Positions 26,086 to 34,628 of a stretch of 64,000 bases of DNA are shown piece by piece (position 1 is the first letter of the stretch; the number at the start of each line of letters is the position of its first letter). The DNA is from Oceanobacillus iheyensis HTE831 (GTDB lineage: Bacteria > Bacillota > Bacilli > Bacillales > Amphibacillaceae): NCBI RefSeq assembly GCF_000011245.1, contig NC_004193.1, forward strand, positions 1,838,501 through 1,902,500. The letters run 5' to 3'. The notes beneath the pieces were generated by a model. It was given only the letters and a program-made list of their open reading frames with translations. It was not told the DNA's origin and made no database searches. Position numbers and translations under genes: made by a program.

Positions 26086-26141
26086 AAGGCAGAGCTTAAA
26101 TAAAGCATTATACTTTTTCAAGCAGTTGCTGCAGCTGACGA

Positions 26142-26178
26142 AAAAAACCAGCCCTTAGTCAATGGGCTGGTTTTTTTT
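26142..26178. terminator. bidirectional terminator between YjcZ-like gene and ribT
   Basis: Stem AAAACCAGCCC/GGGCTGGTTTT with T-runs of eight on the plus strand and seven on the minus strand. Serves both converging genes. Confidence 0.92.
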
Positions 26179-26205
26179 ACCAAATATTCCTTGCTATCGA
26201 CCTTT

Positions 26206-26562
26206 TTAACTACCTATACACTTTTCAAAGAAATTTTGTATTTCCTCAGTCGGTGTAACTTCATACTTATTACCATAAATACGATTGATTTCTTGAATCA
26301 TCTTTTGACCAATCCCATTATTACGGTGAGATGGATTCACGGAAATATGCTGAATTACTAATGATGTTTCATCCATTACTTGTACACCAATGGCACCTAA
26401 TACATCATCATCTTCTTTCCACAAATGTAAATGCCAGTGATCAAGTTGTTCATAATCTTTAATTGTTTGCTGTAATTTTTTTACGTCTTTTTTTTCTTCA
26501 GGCATAAAAGATAATAAACCCATTGCAATTTTTTCAAGATTTTTTTTATAACGAATTAACAT
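26206..26562 (-). CDS. ribT: GNAT-family N-acetyltransferase RibT
   Basis: A 118-residue GNAT-fold acetyltransferase. The acetyl-CoA-binding segment is ISVNPSHRNNGIGQKMIQEI (near 74-93, Q/RxxGxG/A type). RibT is the last gene of the rib operon in B. subtilis, located between ypzK/ppiB and scpA, and this position fits. Its acetyl acceptor is unknown. No riboflavin genes are in the window, so here ribT is separated from any rib operon. Confidence 0.8.
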   Translation of the reverse strand: MLIRYKKNLEKIAMGLLSFMPEEKKDVKKLQQTIKDYEQLDHWHLHLWKEDDDVLGAIGVQVMDETSLVIQHISVNPSHRNNGIGQKMIQEINRIYGNKYEVTPTEEIQNFFEKCIGS

Positions 26563-26667
26563 GATTACCCCTCATTAATTGCTGTAATGGTAATTCTTTA
26601 TTAGAGTCAGGCAATTGTATTATACCAACTGACTATATTCTATTTATGTCATGCTAAATATTATTTG

Positions 26668-27147
26668 TCAACTTTTGTTCATTTTAGAATTAGTATAAAT
26701 ATCTCTGATAGCAAGCCATATTGCTAAGCCGTCAGATGATTTTTCCTTCCATTTAAAAGGAATTAAATTAACAATTGCTAACCATAAATTAAACCAAATA
26801 GCTAAACTTATCAACAAATTCTCACTATCTATTCCAAACTGAAATAATAGCAGTAAAAATACGATGATATTAAATAAAGGACCTAAAAAAGCAATAATTG
26901 CTCGTTGATAAGGCAACAAATCATAATTAAAATGATAAAAACTTCCCCCACCTAATATGTAAAAAGAATTTATGTTGAATTGAAGTTTTCTTATATTCTT
27001 TTTCATTATAGGTTTGCCAAATCCAATATGTATAAAAATATGTGTTGCTTTATAAACAAAGGACCCTGAAACATGACCAATTTCATGAATCAGGGTAATA
27101 ATCGGAGCAATAATAAACAAAAAGACAACGATATCTATTAGGTTCAT
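26668..27147 (-). CDS. small M50-like membrane zinc metalloprotease
   Basis: A 159-residue protein with about four hydrophobic segments and a zinc-protease motif HEIGH at 21-25 in the first membrane region. A later NLIPFKWKEKSSDG near 135-148 resembles the NPxPxxxxDG motif of site-2 proteases, with KSSDG providing the third metal ligand Asp. This combination points to an M50-type intramembrane peptidase of the shortest kind. The substrate is unknown. It lies 12 bases behind ppiB and is probably co-transcribed with it. B. subtilis has no such gene at this place as far as I recall. Confidence 0.65.
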   Translation of the reverse strand: MNLIDIVVFLFIIAPIITLIHEIGHVSGSFVYKATHIFIHIGFGKPIMKKNIRKLQFNINSFYILGGGSFYHFNYDLLPYQRAIIAFLGPLFNIIVFLLLLFQFGIDSENLLISLAIWFNLWLAIVNLIPFKWKEKSSDGLAIWLAIRDIYTNSKMNKS

Positions 27148-27159
27148 TATTAAAGCCGA

Positions 27160-27591
27160 TTAAGAATTGATACGAATTTCTTTCATTGTATCGCCATTAC
27201 GCATTGCTTTTGCATGTTCAATTCCTGATGTAACTTTACCAAATACGGTATGAACACCATCAAGATGAGGTTGAGGCTCATGAACAATGAAAAATTGACT
27301 GCTTCCAGTATCTTTACCAGCGTGTGCCATCGATAAAGAACCCTCTTCATGTTTATGTGGATTACCTTCCGTTTCACACTTTATCGTATATCCAGCAGAA
27401 CCAGTACCGTTTCCTACAGGACAACCTCCTTGACTTACAAACCCTGGAATCACTCGGTGAAAAGTAAGACCATCGTAGAATTGATCAGAAGCAAGTTTTT
27501 CAAAATTAGCAACAGTGCTAGGTGCCTCTTCTGGATAAAGTTCGAATTCAATTTTATTTCCATTTTCCATTAAAACATATCCTGTTTTCAT
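27160..27591 (-). CDS. ppiB: peptidyl-prolyl cis-trans isomerase PpiB (cyclophilin)
   Basis: A 143-residue cytoplasmic cyclophilin that speeds proline isomerisation in folding proteins. Core residues appear in [13 protein letters not shown] (active-site Arg and Phe) and [19 protein letters not shown]. No signal peptide. Located between lysA and ribT as in B. subtilis. A weak sigma-A promoter is noted just upstream. Confidence 0.94.
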   Translation of the reverse strand: MKTGYVLMENGNKIEFELYPEEAPSTVANFEKLASDQFYDGLTFHRVIPGFVSQGGCPVGNGTGSAGYTIKCETEGNPHKHEEGSLSMAHAGKDTGSSQFFIVHEPQPHLDGVHTVFGKVTSGIEHAKAMRNGDTMKEIRINS

Positions 27592-27615
27592 AGTTATTAA
27601 CTCCTTATATCATAG

Positions 27616-27645
27616 ATTCTCACCTATTTTATCACTTCTTGTCAA
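27616..27645 (-). promoter_or_regulatory. candidate promoter of ppiB
   Basis: Minus-strand TTGACA (27640-27645), 18-base spacer, GAGAAT (27616-27621). The -35 is perfect and the -10 is moderate. Confidence 0.35.
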
Positions 27646-27665
27646 ATATATAAATAAAGAACTTC

Positions 27666-28973
27666 TTATTCATAGGATAAATCATTACGAACTACATCTT
27701 GATATGTTTCTCGCCTAACGACTAATTGATCTCTTCCATTTTCCACAAATACTACAGCTGCATTTGGAAGACGGTTATAATGGCTTGCCATAGAATAGCT
27801 ATAAGCACCTGTTGAAAATACGGCTAGTACATCACCACTATTAATTTCTGGTACAGGTAAATCCCAAATAAGCATGTCACCAGATTCACAACATTTACCG
27901 GCAATTGATACTTCTTTTTCTATGGGATTCTTTGGATGATTTGCAATAACCGCTTCATATGCTGCATTATACAGAGCGGGTCTAATATTATCTGTCATAC
28001 CACCATCAATTGAATAATATTCTCTTATACCTGGTATTTGTTTATTTGATCCAATGGTATATAAGGTAATACCAGCATTTCCTACAATCGATCTGCCAGG
28101 CTCAATCCAAATCTCTGGCATTTCCATCGAAAGCTGTTTGACATGTGTTTGTACAGCATCTGCCATACTCTTTATATATTTATCTAACGGTAGTGGTTGG
28201 TCGTCTTTTGTATAGCGAATTCCAAAACCTCCGCCTAAATTAAGAACATTGGGCTGATAGTCGTATTTATTATTCCATTTTTCAAGTTCTGAAAATAATA
28301 AATCTGTAGCTACTTGAAATCCACTTGTTTCGAATATTTGAGATCCTATATGACAGTGCAACCCTTGAAAACGAATTTGCTGATGATTATGTAAACGTTT
28401 AAATGCTTGTTCAGCTTGTCCATTCTGCAAATCAAATCCAAACTTAGAGTCTTCATTGCCTGTCATAATATATTGATGTGTTTTCGATTCAACACCAGGA
28501 GTTACACGAATTAAAACATCCATTTGTTTTTGTTTTTCTTCTAAAACTTTTTCCAACAGATCGATATCATGAAAGTTATCAATAACTATACAACCAATTT
28601 CATAATCGACTGCCATTCTAATTTCTTCGATACTTTTATTATTCCCATGCATATGTATTCGTTCAGTTGGGAACTCAGCTTGTAAAGCTGTATATAATTC
28701 TCCTTCTGATATAACATCAAGACATAATCCTTCTTGTTTAGCCACCTGAAGCATAGCTATAGAAGAAAAAGCTTTACTAGCATAAGCGACCTTTCCTTTA
28801 ACACCTTTTTCTGTAAATGCTTGAACAAACGCCCGTGCATTATTTCTGATAAGTGCAACGTCATACACATACAAAGGAGTGCCGTATTTCTTTGCTAAAT
28901 CAAGTGTATCCAAACCGCCTATTTCCAAATGTCCTTTTTCATTAACTGTGAAAGGGTGAGTATCTATTATCAT
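27666..28973 (-). CDS. lysA: diaminopimelate decarboxylase
   Basis: A 435-residue PLP enzyme making L-lysine from meso-diaminopimelate, the last step of lysine synthesis. The PLP-binding lysine lies in VAYASKAFSS near 57-66; HIGSQI and GGGFGIRY are phosphate and substrate contacts; CCESGDML is the C-terminal active-site cysteine segment. ATG 28973 after GGGGG is the homologous start; the longer frame to 29183 runs through the spoVAF terminator. In Bacillus lysA also follows spoVAF. Confidence 0.94.
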   Translation of the reverse strand: MIIDTHPFTVNEKGHLEIGGLDTLDLAKKYGTPLYVYDVALIRNNARAFVQAFTEKGVKGKVAYASKAFSSIAMLQVAKQEGLCLDVISEGELYTALQAEFPTERIHMHGNNKSIEEIRMAVDYEIGCIVIDNFHDIDLLEKVLEEKQKQMDVLIRVTPGVESKTHQYIMTGNEDSKFGFDLQNGQAEQAFKRLHNHQQIRFQGLHCHIGSQIFETSGFQVATDLLFSELEKWNNKYDYQPNVLNLGGGFGIRYTKDDQPLPLDKYIKSMADAVQTHVKQLSMEMPEIWIEPGRSIVGNAGITLYTIGSNKQIPGIREYYSIDGGMTDNIRPALYNAAYEAVIANHPKNPIEKEVSIAGKCCESGDMLIWDLPVPEINSGDVLAVFSTGAYSYSMASHYNRLPNAAVVFVENGRDQLVVRRETYQDVVRNDLSYE

Positions 28974-29063
28974 AATTCTAATTTCCCCCGTAATTTCAAA
29001 TAATAAAAACACTTTATCACAACACTGTAAAAAACAAAAGTGTGAGTTGAAATCAAGATGCTT

Positions 29064-29104
29064 AAAAAGTAAGAGCTTGTTCGAAAAAGCATTTGAACAA
29101 GCTC
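29064..29104 (-). terminator. terminator of the spoVA cluster
   Basis: Minus-strand stem GAGCTTGTTC/GAACAAGCTC with TTACTTTTT, eight bases behind the spoVAF stop. Confidence 0.85.
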
Positions 29105-29112
29105 CTACTAAG

Positions 29113-30588
29113 TTATGGTTGACGGTAATTATTTTTAGGATGGACAATACTTGGTCTACTCTTCGTATAAGGAACTGGAACACGAATAAGAATTTGAACC
29201 ATTGCTTTCGAATTAAATGGAATTAACGGCCATAAATATGGTGTTTTCAATGACTTTATTTGAATCAGGAAAAGGATATACAAAGTAATGGATATCATAT
29301 AACCTGGGAGGCCAAATAATCCAACAATAATCACAAGAGTCATACTAACAACTTTATTTGCTACACTTATTTCATAACTTGGCGTGACATAATTACCTAT
29401 CGAAGCTGTAGATACATAGAGTATAACTTCAGGTGAAAATAACCCTACTTCAATCGCTATCTCTCCAATTAAGACTGCTGCAATTAATCCCATTGACGTT
29501 GATAGTGGTGTAGGGGTGTGAATGGCCGCCATCCGTAAAAATTCAATACCTATCATTGCTAAGAGTGCTTGTATAACAATAGGTACATTTCCTTCATCGT
29601 TAGGACCAATAAAGCTTAAGCTTTCTGGTAATAAGGACGGTTCGTTAGCAAACAATACCCATGTTGGCAACAAAAATAACGCTGCTAATACTGCCATAAA
29701 TCGAATTATTCTTATAAACGTACCAATAGAAGGTACTTGTCGATATTCTTCAGCGTGTTGAAGATGGTGAAAGTAAGTGGTAGGCAGTATAATTGCACTA
29801 GGTGATGTATCTACAAAAATCAGTACATGTCCTTCTAATAGATGACTTGCAGCTACATCTGGACGTTCTGTATAACGAACCATCGGGTATATATTCCATC
29901 TTCGTAAAATTAAAAACTCTTCTAATGTTTTTTCTGCCATGGATATCCCATCAAGTTTAATTTGACTAATATGGTTTTTAATAAGTTTAATTAGCCCATC
30001 ATCAGCTACATCTTGTAGATAAGTGATACAGACATCTGTTTTCGACCTCTCTCCGACTTTTACCATTTCATTTCTTAAATTTTCATCCCGTAGCCTTCTC
30101 CGGGTAAGTGCTGTATTTTCAATGATATTTTCAGTATAACCGTCCCTTGATCCTCGAATAACTTTTTCTGTATCAGGTTCTTCTGGAGATCTGCCTGGAT
30201 AATTACGTACATCAACTATTTGAGCATATCGCTCTCCGTCTATAAATACGGCAACAAGACCACTTAGAACTTGATCAACTGCTTCATCCATTGTTTTAAC
30301 GGACTCAACTTGTTGATGCACAAGTCTATTTTCAATTATTTCTGGAAGCATTCTTTTATTTGTTTCTACATCATTAATTTCTACTAGTTTTTTTAACATT
30401 TCTTGAATAACTGATGTATCACAAAGTCCAGTTACATAATAAATATGAATACGTTGCTTCAGAATAATAAGTTCTCGATAACCTATATCAAAGGAAGTTT
30501 TAATTCCAAGTTTTGTCTTCAAATAATTGAAATTCTCTTCAATTTTCGGTGAAATCATACGCTTTTGCTCTGATTTTAGTCTATTCAT
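29113..30588 (-). CDS. spoVAF: stage V sporulation protein AF
   Basis: A 491-residue GerA-family-like membrane protein. It follows B. subtilis SpoVAF from end to end, including SFDIGYRELIILKQ near 33-46, AVDQVLSGL, the YPGRSPEEPDTEKV segment, and the C-terminal RPSIVHPKN. Five or six membrane helices lie between about 285 and 455. In forespores SpoVA proteins form a channel for dipicolinic acid; SpoVAF modulates germination. It starts 24 bases after spoVAB, with no spoVAC, AD or AE between them. Confidence 0.94.
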   Translation of the reverse strand: MNRLKSEQKRMISPKIEENFNYLKTKLGIKTSFDIGYRELIILKQRIHIYYVTGLCDTSVIQEMLKKLVEINDVETNKRMLPEIIENRLVHQQVESVKTMDEAVDQVLSGLVAVFIDGERYAQIVDVRNYPGRSPEEPDTEKVIRGSRDGYTENIIENTALTRRRLRDENLRNEMVKVGERSKTDVCITYLQDVADDGLIKLIKNHISQIKLDGISMAEKTLEEFLILRRWNIYPMVRYTERPDVAASHLLEGHVLIFVDTSPSAIILPTTYFHHLQHAEEYRQVPSIGTFIRIIRFMAVLAALFLLPTWVLFANEPSLLPESLSFIGPNDEGNVPIVIQALLAMIGIEFLRMAAIHTPTPLSTSMGLIAAVLIGEIAIEVGLFSPEVILYVSTASIGNYVTPSYEISVANKVVSMTLVIIVGLFGLPGYMISITLYILFLIQIKSLKTPYLWPLIPFNSKAMVQILIRVPVPYTKSRPSIVHPKNNYRQP

Positions 30589-30612
30589 AAAATCGATAAC
30601 CTGCCTTTTTGT

Positions 30613-31041
30613 TTATCGTACAAATATGGTCCATTGAAATAAGGATCCGAACACTTTACCTAGTAATAGTGCCATCATAAAAATTAATACAAATGCGTCC
30701 ATTCCTATTCTTCGGGATAATATAGGAAAGACATTTACTACTTCTGTTAAAGCCGCTGCTAACATTCCATTAAATATTCCATGTAATAATCCCCAAAATA
30801 TAACTATGATAGTAGTCTGATTAAGTGTTATTGGCGCAAAAGAAAAATAAGTTCCTATTAACAACCCAAATATAACTGCCCCCCCGTATGCTTTTGTAAA
30901 TGCTTCTGACTTACTTAACTGTACTAGGCGCGGGATAATACCCAGCACTGTTATAAAAGCTACAAAACCTGCCCCAACAGCTAAACCACCACTAAAGCCA
31001 ATAAAAATTTGGAGGAATTTAAGAAGAATTTCTTGGATCAT
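30613..31041 (-). CDS. spoVAB: stage V sporulation protein AB
   Basis: A 142-residue protein with four membrane helices, corresponding to B. subtilis SpoVAB: GGLAVGAGFVAFITVLGIIPRL near 19-40 (note the GAGFVAF core), AALTEVVNVFPILSRRIG near 95-112, and a final GKVFGSLFQW. It belongs to the forespore operon that helps dipicolinate movement. Its start overlaps the end of spoVAA by 23 bases, indicating coupling. The ribosome site is weak, which also suggests coupled translation. Confidence 0.92.
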   Translation of the reverse strand: MIQEILLKFLQIFIGFSGGLAVGAGFVAFITVLGIIPRLVQLSKSEAFTKAYGGAVIFGLLIGTYFSFAPITLNQTTIIVIFWGLLHGIFNGMLAAALTEVVNVFPILSRRIGMDAFVLIFMMALLLGKVFGSLFQWTIFVR

Positions 31042-31636
31042 TTAAGTCATTTTCCATGTAAGTAATATATTGATTAATATCTTGTTGATAATTAAATATT
31101 TCTATCTCTAAGGGGCTTGGTTCTTCATTAAATCGTTTATTAAACCAGTGATTGAAAAATAATAAGGTTCCTACTCCTAAACCCAAGGAGTATGGAATCT
31201 GAATCCAAAGAGGAAACTCATTTCCCACCCCAGTTAAGAGTAAATAAATTTTTTGATGTACTTGCTGCATACTTACGTCATAATGAAAATTCATGATAGT
31301 CATAGCAGTACCAACAAACAGTAATAACCATACGAAAGAAACAATCCATAGGTTGGTCTGCTTTTTTCTATTCTGAATATGGATAATTGTTTGTTCATAA
31401 CCCAATAATTGAATTTCAATATTAGGGAATATAGAAATTAAATGATCTACAATTAAGAAGCTATCGATTATTAATATGTTTTTATCTTTTTCAGTAATGC
31501 GATAAATAGGCGTCAACTCAAGTTTTTTTTTATAGGAAACATTAGAGGAAATATGAGCAATATCCTCTAAATACAATTGCTTTTTATGGGCAATATTAAC
31601 TTTTTTATGCATACGTAAGTAGACAATATCAGCCAT
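31019..31636 (-). CDS. spoVAA: stage V sporulation protein AA
   Basis: A 205-residue protein matching SpoVAA: an N-terminal cytoplasmic domain with LTPIYRITEKDKNILIIDS, a membrane helix near 94-114, and the family ending KRFNEEPSPLEIEIFNYQ in the C-terminal third after a second helix. ATG 31636 has AGAAGG upstream. First gene of the spoVA cluster. In B. subtilis it directly follows sigF; here an IS element lies between them. Confidence 0.92.
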   Translation of the reverse strand: MADIVYLRMHKKVNIAHKKQLYLEDIAHISSNVSYKKKLELTPIYRITEKDKNILIIDSFLIVDHLISIFPNIEIQLLGYEQTIIHIQNRKKQTNLWIVSFVWLLLFVGTAMTIMNFHYDVSMQQVHQKIYLLLTGVGNEFPLWIQIPYSLGLGVGTLLFFNHWFNKRFNEEPSPLEIEIFNYQQDINQYITYMENDLNDPRNSS

Positions 31637-31671
31637 AATTCAGCCTTCTTTCCTGTAATGTAGATTGAGTA

Positions 31672-31701
31672 TAGTATTAGTCAATTCAAAGGTTTTTATT
31701 A
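31672..31701 (-). promoter_or_regulatory. candidate sigma-G promoter of spoVAA
   Basis: Minus-strand TAATAA (31696-31701), 17-base spacer, AATACTA (31672-31678; consensus CATACTA). It lies 36 bases before the spoVAA start. Confidence 0.35.
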
Positions 31702-31807
31702 TAAATCGTGCAAATTTCAATTCAAGTTGTTTTCTAGCTTACTTACTACTATTTTCTTAATGGAACTTAGCAATTATGTTTTTGTAGAAGAATATTACAC
31801 TAAAAAT

Positions 31808-31831
31808 AGAGCCTCCCAAAAAGGAGGCTAT
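31808..31831. repeat. left copy of the 24-bp target duplication (sigF terminator hairpin)
   Basis: AGAGCCTCC, loop, GGAGGCTAT: the copy beside spoVAA. It differs from the right copy by one base (A at 31830). On the minus strand a T-rich tail (TATTTTTA) follows it (31801-31807), so this copy still forms a working terminator. Confidence 0.85.
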
Positions 31832-31934
31832 CAGCTTGTAGAGAAAGTATGGTATTTTCTCTGCAAGCTTTTTTATATGGTTAAAATAATCAAGAGAAAA
31901 ATAAGATATATCATGAAAATAAACTCCCATCTAC

Positions 31935-32732
31935 CTATCCTTGCTTGGATAGGTAGATGGCAATCTTCTTCATGTTCTGGCAGGCTGCGGTGAGTAATAC
32001 TTGCTCTCCCGCATTCTGCAATCCCCTCAACCTGCAGTAGCGAAGTCCATGCAGCTCTTTAGAGTCTGCAAAACTTCGCTCTACTTTTTCTTTTCTAAAT
32101 TTGTATAGCTTTTTTCCGGAAACGGATAACCGGTTTAATCGCACGTGTTCTTTATGTTCTTCCCAAACATGACGGGTGACTACTTTCTGATGATTATTCG
32201 AGCGGGTACACTGTTTCAAAAGCGGACAGGATATACACTTTTTTGGGTCTGATTTAAATTCTCTGTAACCTTCTCGTGTCGTTGTTTTATATGGCAATTC
32301 TTCTCCATTCGGACAAGTATAACTATCTCGGTCTTCATCATAACGGAATTTCCACTTCGGAAATAACCCTTTCGTTGGATGATAGCGACGGTGAGCGATG
32401 ACGCCGAATATATTCCGATCAGCTAATCCCTTACAGATTGGATTCGTTAAATAACCGGAGTCTAAAGCCACTGCTTCCACGATAAAATCAAACCGTTTGA
32501 TTTGCCGGTCTAACCGTTTCAGATAAGGGACCGAATCATGTACATTTCCCGGAGTGACGTACGCGTCTGTAATAATATTATATTTCATATCTGTGGTTCG
32601 ATGATCTAAGTAACAGAACATTTCTTGTTTGTGGTCCCGAGACATAAAACCACTTTCCGGATCTGTTTTACTTTTCCGAATGGTTTTGACTTGTTTCACT
32701 TCCTCTCTATCTCTTAGGACCTTTTTTTCCAT
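31935..32732 (-). CDS. IS1182-family transposase, C-terminal part (frame 2)
   Basis: A 265-residue frame holding the second half of the DDE catalytic domain: VALDSGY near residue 93 supplies the second Asp and [18 protein letters not shown] near 216-233 the Glu region. The cysteine group [13 protein letters not shown] is typical of the family's insertion. Its start lies in a seven-A run shared with the end of the N-terminal frame. It follows in the +1 frame, so a full transposase needs a one-base deletion, transcript slippage or ribosomal frameshift. Confidence 0.85.
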   Translation of the reverse strand: MEKKVLRDREEVKQVKTIRKSKTDPESGFMSRDHKQEMFCYLDHRTTDMKYNIITDAYVTPGNVHDSVPYLKRLDRQIKRFDFIVEAVALDSGYLTNPICKGLADRNIFGVIAHRRYHPTKGLFPKWKFRYDEDRDSYTCPNGEELPYKTTTREGYREFKSDPKKCISCPLLKQCTRSNNHQKVVTRHVWEEHKEHVRLNRLSVSGKKLYKFRKEKVERSFADSKELHGLRYCRLRGLQNAGEQVLLTAACQNMKKIAIYLSKQG

Positions 32733-33297
32733 TCTGTTTACGATCCTCTTGAATGGCTTGGTTTAGTTCTTCTACGTAGTCTCGTGTTTCCACTTCGACT
32801 TCTTCCCGACTAAATTTATGTTTATTGGCATTCGCTTTCAAATGAGTGGAATCCGTAAAAAGAACTCTTCCTCCAACCATACGGTGATTCATAGCTTGGA
32901 GAACAATTTCATCAAAAATTTCTTGGAAAATCTCCGTATCTTTAAAACGGGTTCGACGGTTCCAACTGATGGTAGAATGGTGAGGAACTGGATCTGTCAG
33001 TTTTAAACCTAGAAACCAGCGGTAAGCATTATTTGTTTGAATTTCCTTTTCAAGTTGGCGTTCCGAACGAATGCCAAAAAAATACCCAACAAACATCATT
33101 TTGAATAAAATAAGGGGGTCTAGAGAGGGACGACCATTATCTTCACAATAATAAGGTTTTACTTTTTCAATAATAAAAGAGAAATCAATGTATTTATCTA
33201 TTTTCCGTAGTAAATGGTCTTGGGGGACTAAATCTTCTAAACAAACAAATTCCATTTCATTTTGCATGTGTTTTCTCGTGTGAAACAAGCTCATCAC
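32707..33297 (-). CDS. IS1182-family transposase, N-terminal part (frame 1)
   Basis: A 196-residue frame with the IS1182 N-terminal domain ([24 protein letters not shown]772-like) and the first catalytic Asp in [14 protein letters not shown] near 146-159. It ends in a Lys-rich stretch at NGKKGPKR, just after the A7 tract. Removing one A would fuse it to the second frame to give about 455 residues, the usual family length. GTG 33297 or the next ATG (33294) may be the start. Confidence 0.85.
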   Translation of the reverse strand: MMSLFHTRKHMQNEMEFVCLEDLVPQDHLLRKIDKYIDFSFIIEKVKPYYCEDNGRPSLDPLILFKMMFVGYFFGIRSERQLEKEIQTNNAYRWFLGLKLTDPVPHHSTISWNRRTRFKDTEIFQEIFDEIVLQAMNHRMVGGRVLFTDSTHLKANANKHKFSREEVEVETRDYVEELNQAIQEDRKQNGKKGPKR

Positions 33298-33394
33298 CGC
33301 CTTTGTTTGGTACTTCTATTATACCAAATAATTACGGTCAATTGGGGCTGTTTCCCACATAAAAATAGACTGCCGAGGGTTTCTCGACAGCCTG

Positions 33395-33418
33395 AGAGCC
33401 TCCCAAAAAGGAGGCTCT
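33395..33418. repeat. right copy of the 24-bp target duplication
   Basis: A perfect nine-base-pair inverted repeat (AGAGCCTCC/GGAGGCTCT) eight bases behind the sigF stop. On the minus strand the IS begins directly after it, so the terminator T-tract is lost at this copy. Confidence 0.88.
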
Positions 33419-33425
33419 TTACGTG

Positions 33426-34178
33426 CTAACTTGTATCCATATTTTTTTTCATATCCTCTAAAATCTTTTTCTCTAGTCGTGATACTTGTACCTGTGAAAT
33501 TCCTAATCTTTCTGCTACCTCTGTTTGTGTTTTATCCTTATAATAACGAAGATATATGATTAGACGCTCTCTTTCCGTCAAACTTCGAATTGCTTCTTGT
33601 AATGATAGTTTTTCAAACCACTTTGAATCTTGATCTGCGATCTGATCTAACAATGTTATTGGATCACCATCATTTTCAAACACGGTCTCATAGATCGATT
33701 GTGGTGACTTTGCTGCTTCTTGCGCATGAACAACTTCTTCCGGCTGTAATTCAAGCGCTTCTGCTAATTCGTTCACAGTTGGCGAACGCCCATATTGTTT
33801 CGTCATTTCATCTTTTTTTCTTCTTATTTTATTTCCTATTTCTTTCAAAGATCTACTTACTTTAATACTGCCATCATCACGAATAAAACGCTGAATCTCT
33901 CCGATAATCATCGGTACAGCATAGGTGGAAAATTTAACATCATAACTTAAATCAAATTTATCAATTGATTTTATTAAACCAATACTTCCAATTTGAAATA
34001 AATCATCCGGATCGTACCCCCGATTAATAAATCGTTGAACTACTGACCATACAAGTCGTATATTTTTCTCTACTAAACGGTCTCTTGCTGATTGGTCCCC
34101 TTGCTGGCTCAAACGTATAAGTTCTTTTACCTGCTCATCGGAAAGCTGCTCCCGCTCCCGTGTTTTATTCACATTCAT
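33426..34178 (-). CDS. sigF: forespore RNA polymerase sigma factor sigma-F
   Basis: A 250-residue sigma-70-type factor that switches on the first forespore genes. Region 2 shows GYDPDDLFQIGSIGLIKSID; region 3 includes GRSPTVNELAEAL; region 4 contains TERERLIIYLRYYKDKTQTE with its HTH VAERLGISQVQVSRLEKK. It follows spoIIAB by nine bases in the spoIIA operon. It is held by anti-sigma SpoIIAB until SpoIIAA is dephosphorylated. Its terminator has been split by the IS element. Confidence 0.96.
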   Translation of the reverse strand: MNVNKTREREQLSDEQVKELIRLSQQGDQSARDRLVEKNIRLVWSVVQRFINRGYDPDDLFQIGSIGLIKSIDKFDLSYDVKFSTYAVPMIIGEIQRFIRDDGSIKVSRSLKEIGNKIRRKKDEMTKQYGRSPTVNELAEALELQPEEVVHAQEAAKSPQSIYETVFENDGDPITLLDQIADQDSKWFEKLSLQEAIRSLTERERLIIYLRYYKDKTQTEVAERLGISQVQVSRLEKKILEDMKKNMDTS

Positions 34179-34187
34179 GATTAGACC

Positions 34188-34628
34188 TTAATTATAAACA
34201 GTTTTTGATTTCGAAAGTTGTTTGGTCATATATACGGAAGTACCTTTTTCGGGAGCAGAAATAACTTCCACAGAATCCATAAAGTTTTCAATAATTGTAA
34301 ATCCCATTCCAGATCGTTCTAGTTCTGGCTTCGAAGTATACAAAGGTTCTCTTGCTTCATCAATATCCTTTATACCAACTCCTTCATCACGAATGGTTAT
34401 TTCAATTTCATCATCCTGAAGCACGCATTCAATGTAAACTTTATGGTGAGGTTCATTATGATATCCATGAATGATTGAATTGGTTACTGCTTCAGATACA
34501 ACGGTCTTAATTTCCGTCAACTCATCCATAGTCGGATCTAACTGTGTTATAAAAGAAGCTACTGCTACACGAGCAAATGCTTCATTTTCACTGACACTTG
34601 CAAATGCGAGGGACATTTCATTTTTCAT
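34188..34628 (-). CDS. spoIIAB: anti-sigma-F factor / serine kinase SpoIIAB
   Basis: A 146-residue GHKL-fold kinase. It binds and blocks sigma-F and phosphorylates the antagonist SpoIIAA. ATP-binding motifs: [13 protein letters not shown] (N box, near 46-58), RDEGVGIKD (G1) and [13 protein letters not shown] (G2). Its start overlaps spoIIAA by four bases, keeping the two proteins in balance by translational coupling. Confidence 0.95.
   Translation of the reverse strand: MKNEMSLAFASVSENEAFARVAVASFITQLDPTMDELTEIKTVVSEAVTNSIIHGYHNEPHHKVYIECVLQDDEIEITIRDEGVGIKDIDEAREPLYTSKPELERSGMGFTIIENFMDSVEVISAPEKGTSVYMTKQLSKSKTVYN

Larger units (their letters stand above)
31832..33394 (-). mobile_element. 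IS1182-family insertion sequence
   Basis: An element of 1563 bp. Its ends share an imperfect 15-bp terminal inverted repeat (CAGCTTGTAGAGAAA at the left; CAGGCTGTCGAGAAA read inward at the right; 12 of 15 match). Each tip can fold into its own hairpin. A 24-bp duplication of a terminator stem-loop flanks it. The transposase is split into two overlapping frames by a seven-A tract. The element separates sigF from spoVAA, two genes adjacent in B. subtilis. Confidence 0.9.

Noticed and set aside
28974..29183. N-terminal extension of LysA by 70 residues
   Set aside because: The extension would be read through the spoVAF terminator hairpin and has no family similarity.
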